From: Ochotona curzoniae
Lineage: Eukaryota > Chordata > Mammalia > Lagomorpha > Ochotonidae
Assembly (NCBI RefSeq): GCF_017591425.1
Contig: NW_024465777.1
Span: 372,001-436,000, forward strand
Length of the DNA: 64,000 nucleotides
Direction: 5' to 3'
Positions within the stretch are counted from its first letter, which is position 1, and each line of letters begins with the position of its first letter. The notes below the pieces were generated by a model, which was not told where the DNA came from, ran no database searches, and saw only the letters and a list, made by a program, of their open reading frames with translations. A program made the translations under genes and the position numbers. Positions 23,181 to 36,090 of this stretch are shown here, in pieces.

Positions 23181-23489
23181 CTATGACTTTCCTTTGGATT
23201 TATAAAGCCTATCAACAACTAGATTTAGTCCACATGTCCTGAGCACATACTCATGCCCTTTGTCAAGGTGGTGAAAATCACAGGAAAATGGACAACACTT
23301 ATAGGCTAACTTAGAATCTGGATTCCCCGAAGGAGGGATCATGACTACTTAGTGTATGCTGCAGACCCAGAATGATGTGGGACAAAGGACTGGATCAACC
23401 TGGTTCTTGGTTGCTGGGACTCTCCACAGCCCTTACCAGACTGATGATTGCATTGAAACAGGAAGGAATTCCTCTGAAAAGTGCATATA

Positions 23490-23764
23490 TCAGGGGCTGG
23501 TAGTGGGGCTCAGCAGCTAATGCACAGCTTACAATCTCTGAGCACTGGTAGCACTCCTTGCTTCTCTATGTTAGATTTAATTTCTTTCTAATGTACTTGA
23601 AAGGAAATAGATGGTGACCCTAGTATTCAGACCCTGCCATATGCATGAAAGACTGTCATTGTGTTCTGGCTCGAGGCTCTGGCCTGGTCCAATACTAGCT
23701 GTTGTGGTCATATGGAAGTGAATGGTCACATGGGAGTGAACCAGAAGGTAAAAGATTATTTATG

Positions 23765-23824
<60 letters not shown>

Positions 23825-23850
23825 CAATCTTGAAATGAGTAGGTGCATAA
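23490..23850 (+). mobile_element. C-type SINE with an expanded (TC)n tract
   Basis: It starts 'ggggctggtagtggggctca' and runs through 'ggcctggtccaatactagc' to a pure TC run at 23768-23824, which has grown from the SINE's own 'tctctctctc' tail region. Confidence 0.6.
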
Positions 23851-23869
23851 ATCATAAAAAGAGTGATTT

Positions 23870-24550
23870 TCCACCCTAATTCAGACCATCAGACAGGACT
23901 TACTGAACACAACCATCTATTTTTAGTAGAATTCTGTGATGTGCTGAACTCTTTGATGTGCAAGAAAACAGAATAAGGTCAAATTGTGTGCCCAAGTCAT
24001 GTGTTAATCCTTCACACAGCTGGGTTTGCCTTCAGTCCATCAGAATAAGTTAATTCAGTGTCACCTAAATTCTGTTCTCTCCCAGGTCCTGTGATAATCC
24101 TGTTGCTTCCTTCTCTTCAGAACATGTCACATTTTTGGGGGGGGGTGGGTGCTGTCTCCCATGCAGGATCAGGTTAATAAACATGACTTTGTTAAACCAC
24201 AGCAGTGTCTCTGGTGCTCTTTATCTGTTTCCCCTTTATCCTCCCAGGAGACTGGTACATGGAGCTCTAAGTTGTAATTATGTAATTGTTTGAACCTTCT
24301 GGTAACCAGTTCCACCCTGTTTGTTGAGAGTGGTCATTACAAATCATTTCATTGTTGTAAACTCAGATGTGATATTGTGAATCCCAGCAGGTTGGCATCA
24401 CTCGGGAAATTCCTAGGAACTCTGTAGGATGATTAGAGGACAGAAATCTGAGACATATTGTTTATTATTGCAAAAGTGAATTTCCCATAAACTGAGTTAT
24501 CTTTTATTCACACTACCCATATATATATGTATATATATATATATATACCT
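23870..24550. other. Unassigned, ending in an AT microsatellite
   Basis: The AT run spans 24519-24548. An AATAAA at 24177 with 'gtgtctctggtgctc' downstream looks vaguely like a retroviral R-U5 or a processed transcript end, but no LTR borders are visible. Confidence 0.3.
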
Positions 24551-24554
24551 TTAT

Positions 24555-25290
24555 GATTTCATATTTGTTTATTACTGGTTGATTTGGAAGCAAAGCATTA
24601 AAGAGAAAATGAGAAACAAAGAAATAGTTACATAGAGAGAGATAGCCTTCCAACTGCTATTTCATTTTCTAAGCGACATTAACTTCCAGGTCTGGGTGAG
24701 GCTGAAATCTAGAGCTTGGAACTCCATGCAGATCTCCCATATGGGTGTAGGAATTCAAATACTTAAGTCATCACCCTACCTCCTAGGATCTTCATTAGCA
24801 GGAAGCTGGAGTCAGGAGTCAAAGCCAGAGCCCACTATCACTGCAATAGAGGACACTGGTGACAGGTACCCAACTTCCTCAATCATTCCTGGTTTCTCCC
24901 AGGCTGTGCATTAGTAGGAAACTATATCCAGCAATGTTACTGCTGCATTAAAGGCCTTTCCTAAATAGGAATACATGGAATTGATCCAGTGCTGTACCAC
25001 TATCTTCTATAGAATCCCTATTGATTTTTGCCAATTATCTCTCTATAATTAATTTGAAGGAATGAGCTTGAGAGAGAGAGACAGGGAAAGAGATGGAGAG
25101 AGAGAAATCTTCCAACTTCTGGGTTACTCCCTAAATGACTGTAATGGCTGGGGTTTAGCCAGGCCTGAACAGGGGTCTACAACTATTTCCAGGTTTACAT
25201 TGTGCATGGTATGCATCAAGCATGTAGGCCCTCTTACATTGCTTTCCTAAGCTCATTAGTAGCTGGGTAAGTTGGAGTGGAACAGAGAGG
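24555..25290 (-). mobile_element. Two degraded minus-strand C-type SINEs
   Basis: Copies at about 24555-24965 and 25045-25290. Each begins with A/G-rich 'gagaaaatgagaaacaaag' or 'gagagagagacagggaaag', followed by 'tccaacttctgggttactcc'-like text. Confidence 0.55.
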
Positions 25291-25299
25291 CTTCAAACT

Positions 25300-27370
25300 G
25301 TTCCTTGTCTATGGGGTGTCAGCATCACAGGTTATGTGTTGTGTCACATTACCAGCTATGGACATTGCTGTAGCAGAAGAATGCATGCCAGTTGCTTGGA
25401 CAATGGTCTCCAGTCTGAGTAATCTGCTGTTTCTTATTAACACACCCAGGATTACAAAGCATTGAAGCATACAAATTCCAGTGCATGTTGTTGAGAGTGA
25501 AGGCACTTTTGTCGTTGAGAGGAAAGTGACATTGCTTCAAAAGGTTGCAAGAGGAGGTCTTGGATCACAGAATTTTCCCCACAAGACAAGGAAGAGATTA
25601 TGGGGGAGCCCATTGCACAATGGATGAAGTGGGGACAGTTCCCATATGTGACCTAATCAGATTGTGGCTCAACTCTGGGCTTGAGGCCCAGTGGTGAGGA
25701 TCCAACCATAGGGTTGGTCTTCAGGGTATTATAGAAGGCACACAGGCACTGAGATCCTTATCTGTTTCCTGGGCACTGAGAGCTGCTGAAAATAGCTCAA
25801 GAGCAATTATTTCAGGAGGAGTGTGCTGTTGCTCTATCTTCCTGGAGGCAGGGGAGTCCCTCTCCAGCTCCCACTGTGGGAGGTTCTAGGAATACTGATG
25901 GGACCACAGAGGTTTCAGAGCCAGAAGGAGTGGGGAGCCAAGAGGAGCCAGGAGATTATTTTGCCCAGTGAAGGAAGCAGGGTTCTGTCCTAGGATCCTA
26001 GGCTCTCAGATTTCATCCTGGTAGTAACCTGGGTTGGCTGGATCTGAGGGTAGGGTGGGGGAATTGAAAAAGCTACCTGCTTCCATGGTTCCCTGCTGAA
26101 GGGTGACATCTGAAAAGTACCTACTGTATGCACAGACTATGAAATCATCACTGCTAGGCTCTTTTCTTCCAGTGTCTTTTTTTTTCATTCTCACAGCATA
26201 GTATTCTTGATGAAGACACTAAGGGTCAGAGAGAGTAAGCCACTTAAACAAGCTAACTCTACCTTCTGGCTGCAGAGCCTACCTCAACACTTAGTGAGGA
26301 AGACAGTGCTGCCTCCCCATCCAACTCTGTGACTGACCCAGTGAACAGAGAGTGATGGCTGGCCCATTCTGAATAGGATGATGTTGAGCAGCTGCACCCC
26401 ATCCCACACTGTTTCCCTCATTCACCTCCCTGCCAGGTGCTGTAAGGATGGATGCCAGAGTCTCAGAAGGTCTTGACCAGGACAGAGAGTCAAGGCCAAA
26501 CACTGTCCCTAGTCTTAGCTCCACCCACTGCTCAGGCCTGCATTGTTTCATTGAGAAACCAGTTACAATCATAGGCTTTCAAGAACCGTTTCATCTCCCA
26601 CCACCCCCTCTACTCCAAGCTCCCACTTCTCACCTCCTGCTCCCCTTCCCTCTTGACTTCAAGGCTTGCTGGGACAACAACCCCAGGTTCATCCTCAGCT
26701 CCTGATGTTTCTCAGTCCTGGCTAAGTAGACAGGGTCAATATGTCCTCTCCCTAAACACCTGGAGGTGAAGCTTGGCAAACCTGAGAAAAATCGAGCATT
26801 TGGGTTCTGTGAAGGAGGTTGATGTCATGTGCGAGTCTTTGTAGTCAATAATTTTCTGTGCCATTGTAACTAATTCAGGTGAAAATCATATCCTTTTCTG
26901 TAGTTTTAATTGAGCAATGATGAAACGTTCACCAAATTAACCAATCTAAACTGCGCATCTCTGAGACCAATCACGAGAAATACCCTTTTATAACCTATAG
27001 GGGAATGATTACTTGTCCATTGCCTTCACTCTCTTTGCCGGCAGCAGTGGTTTATTTTTTCCCTTTTCTATTGCATTCATTCTCTGCTGTCTTCCAATAC
27101 AACACTGCTTTCCACACACTTCCTTGTGATCATTGTTTATGGAAACACAGAACAAACCTGGTGGGGAAAGAGCATTGCAGTAATGGCTGACTCTTGCAAT
27201 GTTATTTAGGGTCTTGTTAGGAATTGTTGAAATCATCAGTAAGTGAAAATTGTCTTTTCTTCTATTTTTCAGATTCTGAATTCTACCATAGTCCTCTAGT
27301 ACTGAAAACACTGAGACTCTGTCAGCCTGGCCCATTAAACGCAATTAGCATGGCTGTCAGTCATTTTTTT
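25300..27370. other. Spacer with one MIR, otherwise unassigned
   Basis: A MIR-like segment lies at about 26100-26265 ('tacctactgtatgcacaga', 'attctcacagcatagtattc', 'actaagggtcagagagagtaa'). The rest has short ORFs only, no splice-consistent exon series and no paralogue within the window. Confidence 0.4.
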
Positions 27371-27371
27371 C

Positions 27372-27690
27372 TTTTTAATCTATTTTTATTGGAAAGCAGA
27401 TTTACAAACAGAAGGAGATACAGAGAGAAAGATCTTCCATCTGCTGATTCACTCCCCAAGTAACTGCAATGGCAAGAACTGAGCCAATCCAAAGTCAGTA
27501 GTCTCCTCTGGGTCTCCCATTTGGGTGCAGGGCCCCAAGATTTGGACCATCCTCTACTGCTTTCTCAGGCCACAGGCAGGGAGATGGATGGGAAGTAGAG
27601 CAGCCAGGACACAAACTGGCATACACATGGATCCTGGTACATGCAAAGCAAGGATTTAGTCACTAGGCTACAACACTGGGCCTGGCTGTT
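27372..27690 (-). mobile_element. C-type SINE, nearly complete, minus strand
   Basis: 'tctatttttattggaaagca', 'gagaaagatcttccatctgc', 'gtgcagggccccaagat' and 'ggcatacacatggatcctgg' follow the reversed consensus, ending 'ctacaacactgggcc'. Confidence 0.75.
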
Positions 27691-27699
27691 GGTCTTAAA

Positions 27700-30000
27700 C
27701 TCAGAGGGCAAACTTATGGAATAAACCTGACCAACTTCCCTTGATCTTTTATCACCAGGAATTTTTCCCTATTTCTGTCTCAATTTCCTTTCATGGAAAC
27801 TTATAATCATATGTGCGACTGGAATCAGGCCTTGGAGAAATGAAAGTTACAACCCAGTCATCTTTGGGGATAGGGAGCTGGCTGCCTTCCACCCTGGAAT
27901 CCCATCCTTGTTCACAACCCTTCCCTACCTAGCATGCCCTGGCACTAAGGGCTAAGACTCCAAGGCGGGGGGGATGTCACCACCAGCCCGGGGGAGACAC
28001 ACCTAGGAGGATCCTTACAACCTGGAGTCTATGTCAGGGACAGGTAACTGCCTGGTAAATGTGAGATGGGAAGACACACACTTCATTCTGGCTTTGTGGT
28101 TGTGGCTGTCTGAGGAGGAAAAAGAGAGAATGATGCTTTGTCCTGCTCAAGCTGCAATGTTCAGTGAGCAGGCTGGATTCTGTAAGGAGGAATGTATAAA
28201 GGCACAGGTTAGCCAAGTATTAAATAATTAGTCACGGCCCAGGTAAATATGAATGAAAGAGGGATATCAGATTAAGAAAAAACAACAAATGTTGATTCAG
28301 GTAGAAAATGCACAGCTGAGAGTGCAGGATGACATGAAGGAACCCCTCAGGCTGGGGGCTGAGATTTTATACTGAGTTGTTTGGGGTAAGCAGTGGAGGG
28401 GAGTTACCACAGAAGCTCCTACATGTGGGCTCACTTTCCTTATGGTGTGAAGAACTGGAAGGGTTAATCCACAGTTAGAAGAACCATTATAGGAATAGGA
28501 ACAAGATGCTCCTTATTTTTTGTGAAATGCGCTGTTTGCTGTTTAGACAAAAGACATTGTCCCCAGAACATCCCAAGTGTAATAGTTAGGGAAAACAGCA
28601 GGTCTCATTCTCATAGACAGCCATACTAGAACACAACACAAAGCAGCACTACTTTTTCTTCTACTGCTTAGAATCGATCAGGTGGACATAACTTGCCTTC
28701 ATTTGTCAGCTCAACAGTATTTCCCAACCTGCAAATATCCCAAGTGTTCAGTGTGGTAACATTAATTACCTGGTGAGTAACCATTACCATTATATACAGA
28801 AAATAGAAAAATAAATAAAGCAGAGCCATGACATATTGAGTGTATGTAGAAGAATTTATCAGTTCATGTGCATTACCTATATAATCTCTCAATACCCAGA
28901 CTGTCACAGACCCCTGCACTGGGGACCCTCCTGCCAAGCAGTCGACTCTATGATAAAATCTATTTTTGCTTGCTTGTTCACCCCTATTACTGTTTGCATT
29001 TATGCCTGTCAAGAGAGAACTGGCTTCAAACTCCTGTAACATCATCGGTGCTCTGACTCGAATTCTTTGGCTTGATTCAATGACTCAGATCATTGCCAGA
29101 AGGGTGAGCAAGTGCAAAACTTGGAAACTTCTAGTCTCCTTCATAATTAATAATAAAACAAAACAAAAAAACCCAATAAACTCACTGGGTTCCAGGTAGA
29201 CAGTAAAAAGCAGTTAGCATGACTCTCCTCTAGGATAAATTCCATCTTCCTACCACAGTTTTACATATCTTCATTTCTTATCTAACATCATCAGATGGCA
29301 AGGACCTATACCTGCTCCTAAAACTTTGGCCCTGAGAATATTATTTGTTTGCATTTGTAAAACTCACTTCCAAATTCAGGCATGAAAGATATTTCTAGGA
29401 GATGCAGAGCACCTGTTTTCACTCACACTAGACAGGGATGGTGATGATGCAGATAAGGTATAGACACCTGGTCTTTTCTACCTTCCAGAGTTTGCTATTG
29501 GAGTGCAGTGGAAAAGAGTGAGTGTCAGTACATACATCTAATCTTACCAGTTACTTCCTTCCACTTTGTGGACCTTGGCATGCACAGGATATCATGAGCA
29601 TTAAGAGGGATAGCTCAGAGCCTAAAAGGAAAAGCAAAAAGAAAACAAAAACACTATCTGTCTCTATACCGCTGCCTAGTTTGGTCCAGTTTATAGGATG
29701 GAGAGAGTTGGCTTCCTGAGGGAGCTTCCAGCTGTACTTTCTGCCACAACATGTTGTTATTTAAAATCATTCCTCCTAGGAAAACTTAAAGATCCGTTAA
29801 GCCATGGAACTGAATATGTGGGCCTAATGTGTTAAACCCCCCTACTCCATCTCGACATTTATAACCTCTTTGGCTGGTCTGCAATAATCATGTATAATCA
29901 TGTCAAGGTAATACTTCTTATTCCAATTTGCATGCACTGGGATTAAAGAGATTTGTCTGTTTTGGAGCTAAATGAATCACTGCCTTAAACTTGTTCTGTG
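27700..30000. other. Unassigned spacer
   Basis: No gene, paralogue or clear repeat. AATAAA-like runs occur at 28810-28822 and 29150-29178. ORFs are below 130 codons and have no recognised domain. Confidence 0.35.
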
Positions 30001-30004
30001 ACTT

Positions 30005-31376
30005 TTTGTAACTTACTCAATTTATTTTGAATCTGAGCACCAGCATAGACTGTGGGTCAGGCCAGTTTCGGTCGCAACACATAACAGTGCATATGAAGGA
30101 ATGCCAAGGTGAGGTAAGCTGTACCAGATGTGATTGCAGCACCCAAACAGTACACATGAGACCCAGGAGAGCAGGGGAGGAGGCAAAGCCAGCAGGGGAA
30201 TGTGGGCTCCCCTGCTGGACAACCACTCCCATTGGAGAGCATGAGTTGGAATGAAGGCAGACCAGACCAGGCAGGGCTACAACACCTGTGGGTTTCATGT
30301 GAGCTAGACTGGGGAAGGGCCGGATTGGGTTGACTGTTCTGACTGTACAAGCAAAAATTAGAGTGGGTGAGTGTTGGTGGGCTTTGCCACATCATCAGAT
30401 GGCAGAGACTGGCACTGGGGGCTAATTCTGTTAAGTTAAATGCCAGAACCATCTGGAGAGTGCATAATCCGGAAGTTGGAGTGGCCTAGTAGGAAGATAG
30501 TGGGCACCTCCCTTGTGGGTTACCCACTCCCACTAGAGAGCACAACAACCAGGACAGGGGCAGGGGTGGCTAGACAGAAAGGCCCCTGCCAGTATGTGTG
30601 TGGGCTGGATAGTAGGTTGGTTGGGTTGAACTAGGCTTCAATGCCCATTGACAAGTACAAGAGCTAAATGGGATGTGGGACAGACTGAACAAGTCTGCAG
30701 TACATACTGGCATGCATGGGAACCAGGCTAGGGAGCAGGCCTGGTGGGGGTTATAGGGTTATGGGGCGTCGCCCCAACTAGGCTGCAGCTCCAACTGGTT
30801 TGCATGAGGACCGAGTATGAAGTGTGTAGGATTGAGCTGGACTACAACACCCATTAGTTCAAGTGGAAGATAGGGCTGGAAACAGAACTGACCCAGCAAT
30901 TGCAAAGACCAGCATGTGCATAACGTGTTGATTGAGGAGACATACTGTGCTGAACTCTGTACTGGCAAACTCACACAAGAATCAGGTTTGGGGTCATCTC
31001 AGATGAAGTTTCTTTGGAGCTACCTCCAACTGAACTGCTGATCACAGAACCATAACCATGAAGAAACTATGTCAGCCAGTGGATTCTGAATAGGTTTCAT
31101 TGCGATTGGAATGGCAAGATTGGCAGCAATTCAGAACTGTTGAACTATCAAAACTGCTTGAGCAGGACCCTGGGAGCATGCCTCACATCGGGGACTGGGG
31201 CTGGGTGGGAGGTTGGGTGGGGCTTTTCCCTTTGTTTCTCTCCTGACCCCAGATACAGGGGAAAAATTATATTAGTGTGGAAACAATGGTATAACCCACT
31301 TTCCTGTAACCCTTGACCCTTTGTACCCTAATCAACTAAGTAAGATTATTACATAAATAAATAAATAACAACAACA
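30005..31376 (+). mobile_element. 5'-truncated L1-like element with poly(A)-type end, plus strand
   Basis: This plus-strand copy shows the 3' terminus directly: 'cccttgaccctttgtaccc', 'taatcaactaagtaagatt', then 'acataaataaataaataac' and an A-rich end at 31376. The body carries the short-repeat phrases (e.g. 'caccagcatagactgtgg', 'cccattgacaagtacaagag'). It is the best guide to the family's 3' end. Confidence 0.65.
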
Positions 31377-31394
31377 AAAAAGAGATTTGGTGGA

Positions 31395-32900
31395 AACAGG
31401 AACTGTCAAAATAAGGATGGGTGCTCAGAGCCCTGTTTTTGCAACCTTTAGGATGTATTATGCAAAACAAAAGCTTTAGTTAAATTTGTGTTTAATAGTA
31501 TTTTTTGCAGCACCCTTGTTTGTCCTCAAGACTCTTGAACTTAAATGGGAAATGCCCACTTAGTAGGTCTCTGGCTTAAGTTGTTGTCTTCCAGGTTAGT
31601 GTTGATTTCTGAAGAAAAATGGGAATAAGTTGTGCATATACAAGCATTTGTGCTGCCACACCAAAATGAGCCAAAGTGGTTAAAATATATTGATTCAAAT
31701 GCCTGTTGGTTTTGATAATCTTGTTTAAATTTAGTTTTCTTAAAAAGGAGTTAAGATATTCTCAGAACTGACAGCATGCATTTGTGTCTGTTTTCTAGAC
31801 AGGAAATATTATATTGACCCTTGGCTGCCACCTAAAATCATAAACAAATAATTCAGATAAGGGAATCTCAGAGAATTTGTCTATAAAGTTTTATTTGACA
31901 GGAAAATGATTTAAAGGTTTAGTTATGTGTGCTTAATCTATTTATAGCTGCTGAATATAAATTTGCTAAGGGTAAAAGAGGTTAAAGCCTCTAAATATAA
32001 CTCAACTACTCTTAGCATGTTAAATTCTTTGGAAAACTGCTATTTAGATTTATTAACAAGTGTAATTTGAAAAACTGTTCATTGTGGCAAATAATTCAAG
32101 GCTGCATAAAGGTAACTAAAGGCAAAAATAAGTTGCTAAATGTATGAACAAATCACAAAAGTTTGAGAACAATAAACTGAGAATGAAAAATTTGTATATA
32201 ATAAAACTGACTATAATCTTTAGTGCTTTGCTTTCAGGATTTTCAAAAAAAATCAAACATTTACATGAAAAATATAATGATGTAAGATTGAAATCAGGGT
32301 CCAGTGCAATGATTCAGTGGAAACATCCTCACCTTGTGATACAATAGGAAACAATACCACATGGGGGTGCCAGGTTCTGTCCTGGCTGCTCCACTTCCAA
32401 TCCGACCTCCTGAATGTGGCCTGGGAAAGCAGTCGAGGATAACCCAAAGCCTTGGGCCCTTGCATGCTCACGGGAAATCCAGAATAAGCTCCTGACTCAT
32501 GGCTCTGGATTGGCTCAGCTCTGGCTGTTGTGGCCCCTTGGTGAGTGAACTAGCAGACAGGGAATCTTTCTTTCTGTATTTCTTTCTCTATGTGTATCCA
32601 CCTTTCCAATAACAATACATAAATCTTAAAAGTAAAGATTGAAATCAGATCCTCTATCAAGCCATGAGGCTTTCGCCTTAGTCTCTTTATTATTTCTGAA
32701 GTTGTTAAATTTTCAAGTTATGCAATGATCTCATGTGCTGTGGGCAAGGAAACACAATTTTTTCATTTTTTAAGATAATTCTTTTGTGTTCTCTGCTGTT
32801 CTTGTTAAGTTCTGCTAGTCTGCTTAGAACCAATGTTTATCTACTACAGAGAATAGATGTCAACGTGAGACATTCCTAGTGTTGGCGTTCTGTTAATAGT
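31395..32900 (+). repeat. AT-rich block Z (intron 1 of the head relic), unit 2 copy
   Basis: From about 31830 it is collinear with 49270-49880 ('aaatcataaacaaataattc'). It is interrupted by a SINE at 32298-32634. Bases 31395-31830 have no counterpart. In unit 3, Z follows the exon 1/intron 1 remnant, so it looks like intron 1 sequence of the head copies; the intact gene's intron 1 lacks it. Confidence 0.6.
32284..32648 (+). mobile_element. C-type SINE with perfect 14-bp target-site duplication
   Basis: AAGATTGAAATCAG occurs at 32284-32297 and 32635-32648 on either side of a plus-strand SINE ('ggcctgggaaagcagtcgag'). The paralogous unit 3 sequence has a single AAGATTGGAATCAG at 49703-49716 with no insert. 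Confidence 0.9.
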
Positions 32901-32919
32901 TCTTCCCTTCCTTGGGAGG

Positions 32920-33160
32920 CTTCCTGCTGCTCTCCTGTCCAACAATATGAACCATGTCAGGACTCTGGGAAAGCAGGAGGATGGCCCAAGTCATTGGGCC
33001 CCTGCATCCATGTGGGAGAGTCAAATGAAGCTCCTGGCTCCCAGCTTTGGATCATCTCACTTTGGCCACTGCAACCACTTGGGGAATGAACTGGAAGTTG
33101 GAAGGCCTCTCTATCTCTCCTTCTAGCTCTGTAAATTTAGACTTTCAAAAAATATAACTA
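32920..33160 (+). mobile_element. C-type SINE, 5'-deleted
   Basis: 'gggaaagcaggaggatggcc', 'cctgcatccatgtggg' and 'ctctctatctctccttct', followed by an A-rich tail. Confidence 0.6.
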
Positions 33161-33209
33161 AATAAAACAAAAAAAGTAAAAAGAACAAAAATTAATGAAA
33201 AAAGAGTAG

Positions 33210-34640
33210 AAACTCAAGTATTTTATTTGGAATATGAATCATTATCATGGTCATTGTCATCCTCCTTAGATCTCAAATGCATGGAAGCTATATTTGAATC
33301 TCCATCCCTGGATTCTGGGATTCTGGGAAATCCAGCTCTAGTCCCAGTGCTTACCTTTTGGAGTGGCTACTGAAGTTCAAAGAAGTAAAGTAGCTTTCAC
33401 AGGTGCACACTGCCTGCTTGTGGTACAGCCAGGACTGGGATCCTGCTCCTCTTTCCGGTTAGGAACCCACTGCCTGATTGACATCTCTCCTCTGAGTTCT
33501 ATCTTCAGTGTCAAGTTAACTACTCCAGCCATGTGGTCAATCATGAGGATCCAGTACTCTACGGCTGGCCCTGGCAGATAAGAGCAATGCCAGCTGCACT
33601 GACTGCCAGCATGAGCTCTGGATGCCAAGTTCTGGTTGCAACGCCTTCAGCCTTGGTCTCACAACTCACTTTCCAATGTGCATTTCACTTCCCCATTGCC
33701 AGGAAAACATAAGTTCAACCAGAGGCCAAGAGGAGTCTTAAGAAGTTAGTACAATAATGGAACACTACAGTCAGTGCTTAGGGAGGCAGAGTTGGGAAAT
33801 CAGTTACAGTTCCTTGAGTCCTACAGTAGGGTCTGAAGTCTGGGACACAGAGAGTGGAGTGTTGGATCAGGGCAGTAGAGGGCAGCACTCACGGCAAGGC
33901 TTGCTGTGTTGTGGAGCACAGTAACTGTTAACAACATGCAGACATTTGATTGTGAATTAAGTAAATGCAATCATGTCCAAAATTCAATTCCTCCATGCCA
34001 GCCACATTCAAGTGTGCTACAGCCACCTATGGCCAGTGGTTCCCACCTTGGACAGGAAACAGAATATTTCCATAGCCTAAAACATTCTCCAGGGCAGGGT
34101 CAGAAAGTGTGTTCTTGGAGGGAGCAGAGAGTTAGTGCTGTAGCCCTATCAGTTACATGGCTTCTCCAGCAGTGACTTAGCCCTGCCATTGCAGCAGAAA
34201 AGCAGCCAGAGAGCATGTGTGCCTGAATAAGCAGCCTGTGTGCAGTCAGCATCTGTGTGCACACAGACCACAGCCAGCCTGGGGCCGTGGGTCACACTTT
34301 GCCAACATTGGTCTCCAGGGAGATTTGAGAATCTGAATGAGTAGCAAATGAGAAGGGAGGCAAAGGAGTCAGGGTGAGTTGTGCTTCAGAGAATCTGAGA
34401 GGCCTGGGAGAGCTGAAATGCAGGAGAATGGGGGCCTGAAAGGTAAGAGGGTCTTTCGGGTTTCTGAGGAGACAGAAGGCTTGCAGATATCCTGGATGGC
34501 CAAGGATTTGAGGTTCTCAAGGAGATTGCAGGGCCTGGATGGGGAGGCTGGAGAATTACAGTGAGCCCAGAGGAAAAGGGATAGGGTCACCTTGAGAAGG
34601 TGTGCAGGTTGTGCACTGCATATGTCCAGGTAGGCTTTTG
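33210..34640 (+). pseudogene. CELA3-like head relic: exon 2 and intron 2
   Basis: This aligns to 12510-13930 of the intact gene. The exon 2 remnant at 33509-33577 is 69 nt instead of 110 and reads SHVVNHEDPVLYGWPWQ at its end. That is closer to canonical CELA3 (EDAVPYSWPWQ) than the intact gene is. The activation Arg is His, the mature Gly is His, and the splice donor GT has become AT (33578-33579). No exon 1 is visible upstream; an L1-like insert and block Z sit there instead. It cannot give a functional protease. Confidence 0.75.
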
Positions 34641-36052
34641 TTTTTTTGTGAAAGGTGCCCATTATGTTGTTAAGTGCTATGTTTAAGCAAGTCCCCGTGT
34701 GGGCCTCAACTTCTCTGATTTACCTTTTCTGGGCCATTACATGTTACTATTAGCAGAGTGGGGATCTGTACTTACCTGTAGTACGATCCACATCAGACTT
34801 CATCAGGTTCTGACTGCTGGGCCCTGTGTCTTACACACTCTCCAACTGTCGCTATCTCTCTCCACACCACAGTCTTTGCCCCTGTATGAGACCCAGGCAG
34901 TGCAGACAAGTGGGTAGATATGGGAGATTGGCAGTCAGGTCCAAACAATCTCAGCTCTCTGGCAGTAGACCCCAGACCTTCTGGATGGCGTGGAGTGAGT
35001 ACAACAGGGTAGTCTCAAATTGAACTGAGCAGTTCATGATTCATCTTTGTCAAACCAGATGATACTCCATTTCTGCACTGAAGCCTGAGAGACCCCCTGC
35101 CCAGAACTGGTGGTGTGCATCTGCCACACTGAGCTCCACCCCTACGGGGAGACTCTGATGCTTATCCTCCCACATGGAGGGTCTGAAATGACCATGGTGG
35201 ATCACACACTCCCCTGCTGTTCATTTGGGAGATATCAGGGATTGGATACTCTCACAGATTTTTAGAAAGGATCATAGAGGCTGTGCCCTCAGCTCCTGCA
35301 CTGTAACCTAGGCTGGCAGTTCCATTTACGGACTTCTAGCTTGGGGCTCCTGTCATAGATGGGTAAAGCCCTGGCCTTTATCAGGCCTCAGTCACAGGCT
35401 GCTCTAAGAAACAGATTCAGAGAGAACTTTGTTCAAGGAAACAGATGTGGATTTGTGTCATACGCAAGTCCATGAAGAGTGTATGTAGGTGGGGGAGTTG
35501 AGGTGTGAGCTCTTGGTGTGTGCTGTGTAGTGTTCTGGGCATGAGAAGAGAGAGGAGAGCAGGATACTAAGACTCATCTGAACATACCAGGTATCAGAGC
35601 AAGTGATGAGAAGGAAAGATGCACTTACTCACACATGGATGGTGTGGCTCTCAGGCTCCCAGAGTGCGCTGTTGGTGGGATGGGGCTGGTTCTCTCCCTC
35701 CATGTCTTGTTTCCCTGCTGTCCTTTTCATGGAGTCACCAAACAAGCACAGTCCACACGTGGGGAATGAAGAAAGCAGCTCCAGAGGAGAGGCCAGCAGA
35801 CTGACCCAACAGAGTGCACGGGTGACAAGTGACCTGCTTGTTCTGATGGTGCCGTGAAGCAGGACTAACCAACCAGCGGCTGCTCCTCCTTTCACCTTGG
35901 AAAGAAAAGCCAGATTGCTTATGGCTGTGTGAATGGGGCAGCTGTTTTCATAACCAAAGCTTTCTAAGAATATAGCCCTCTTCAAGGACAGATTACATGG
36001 GAAGAGTAGATTAAGAGTCAGGTGCGGTCAAGGAATGAGTACACAGTACTGG

Positions 36053-36053
<1 letters not shown>

Positions 36054-36086
<33 letters not shown>
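36054..36086. repeat. (TG)n microsatellite
   Basis: Pure TG run. The unit 3 counterpart is longer and has gained an AG tract. Confidence 0.95.

Positions 36087-36090
<4 letters not shown>

Noticed and set aside
24120..24260. AATAAA with R-U5-like text, possible second LTR
   Set aside because: No TG...CA borders, no target duplication and no second copy in the window, so it cannot be supported as an LTR.
28668..29045. 125-codon minus-strand frame near possible processed transcript sequence
   Set aside because: No known domain, no splice or poly(A) context and no paralogue; the length is within chance expectation.
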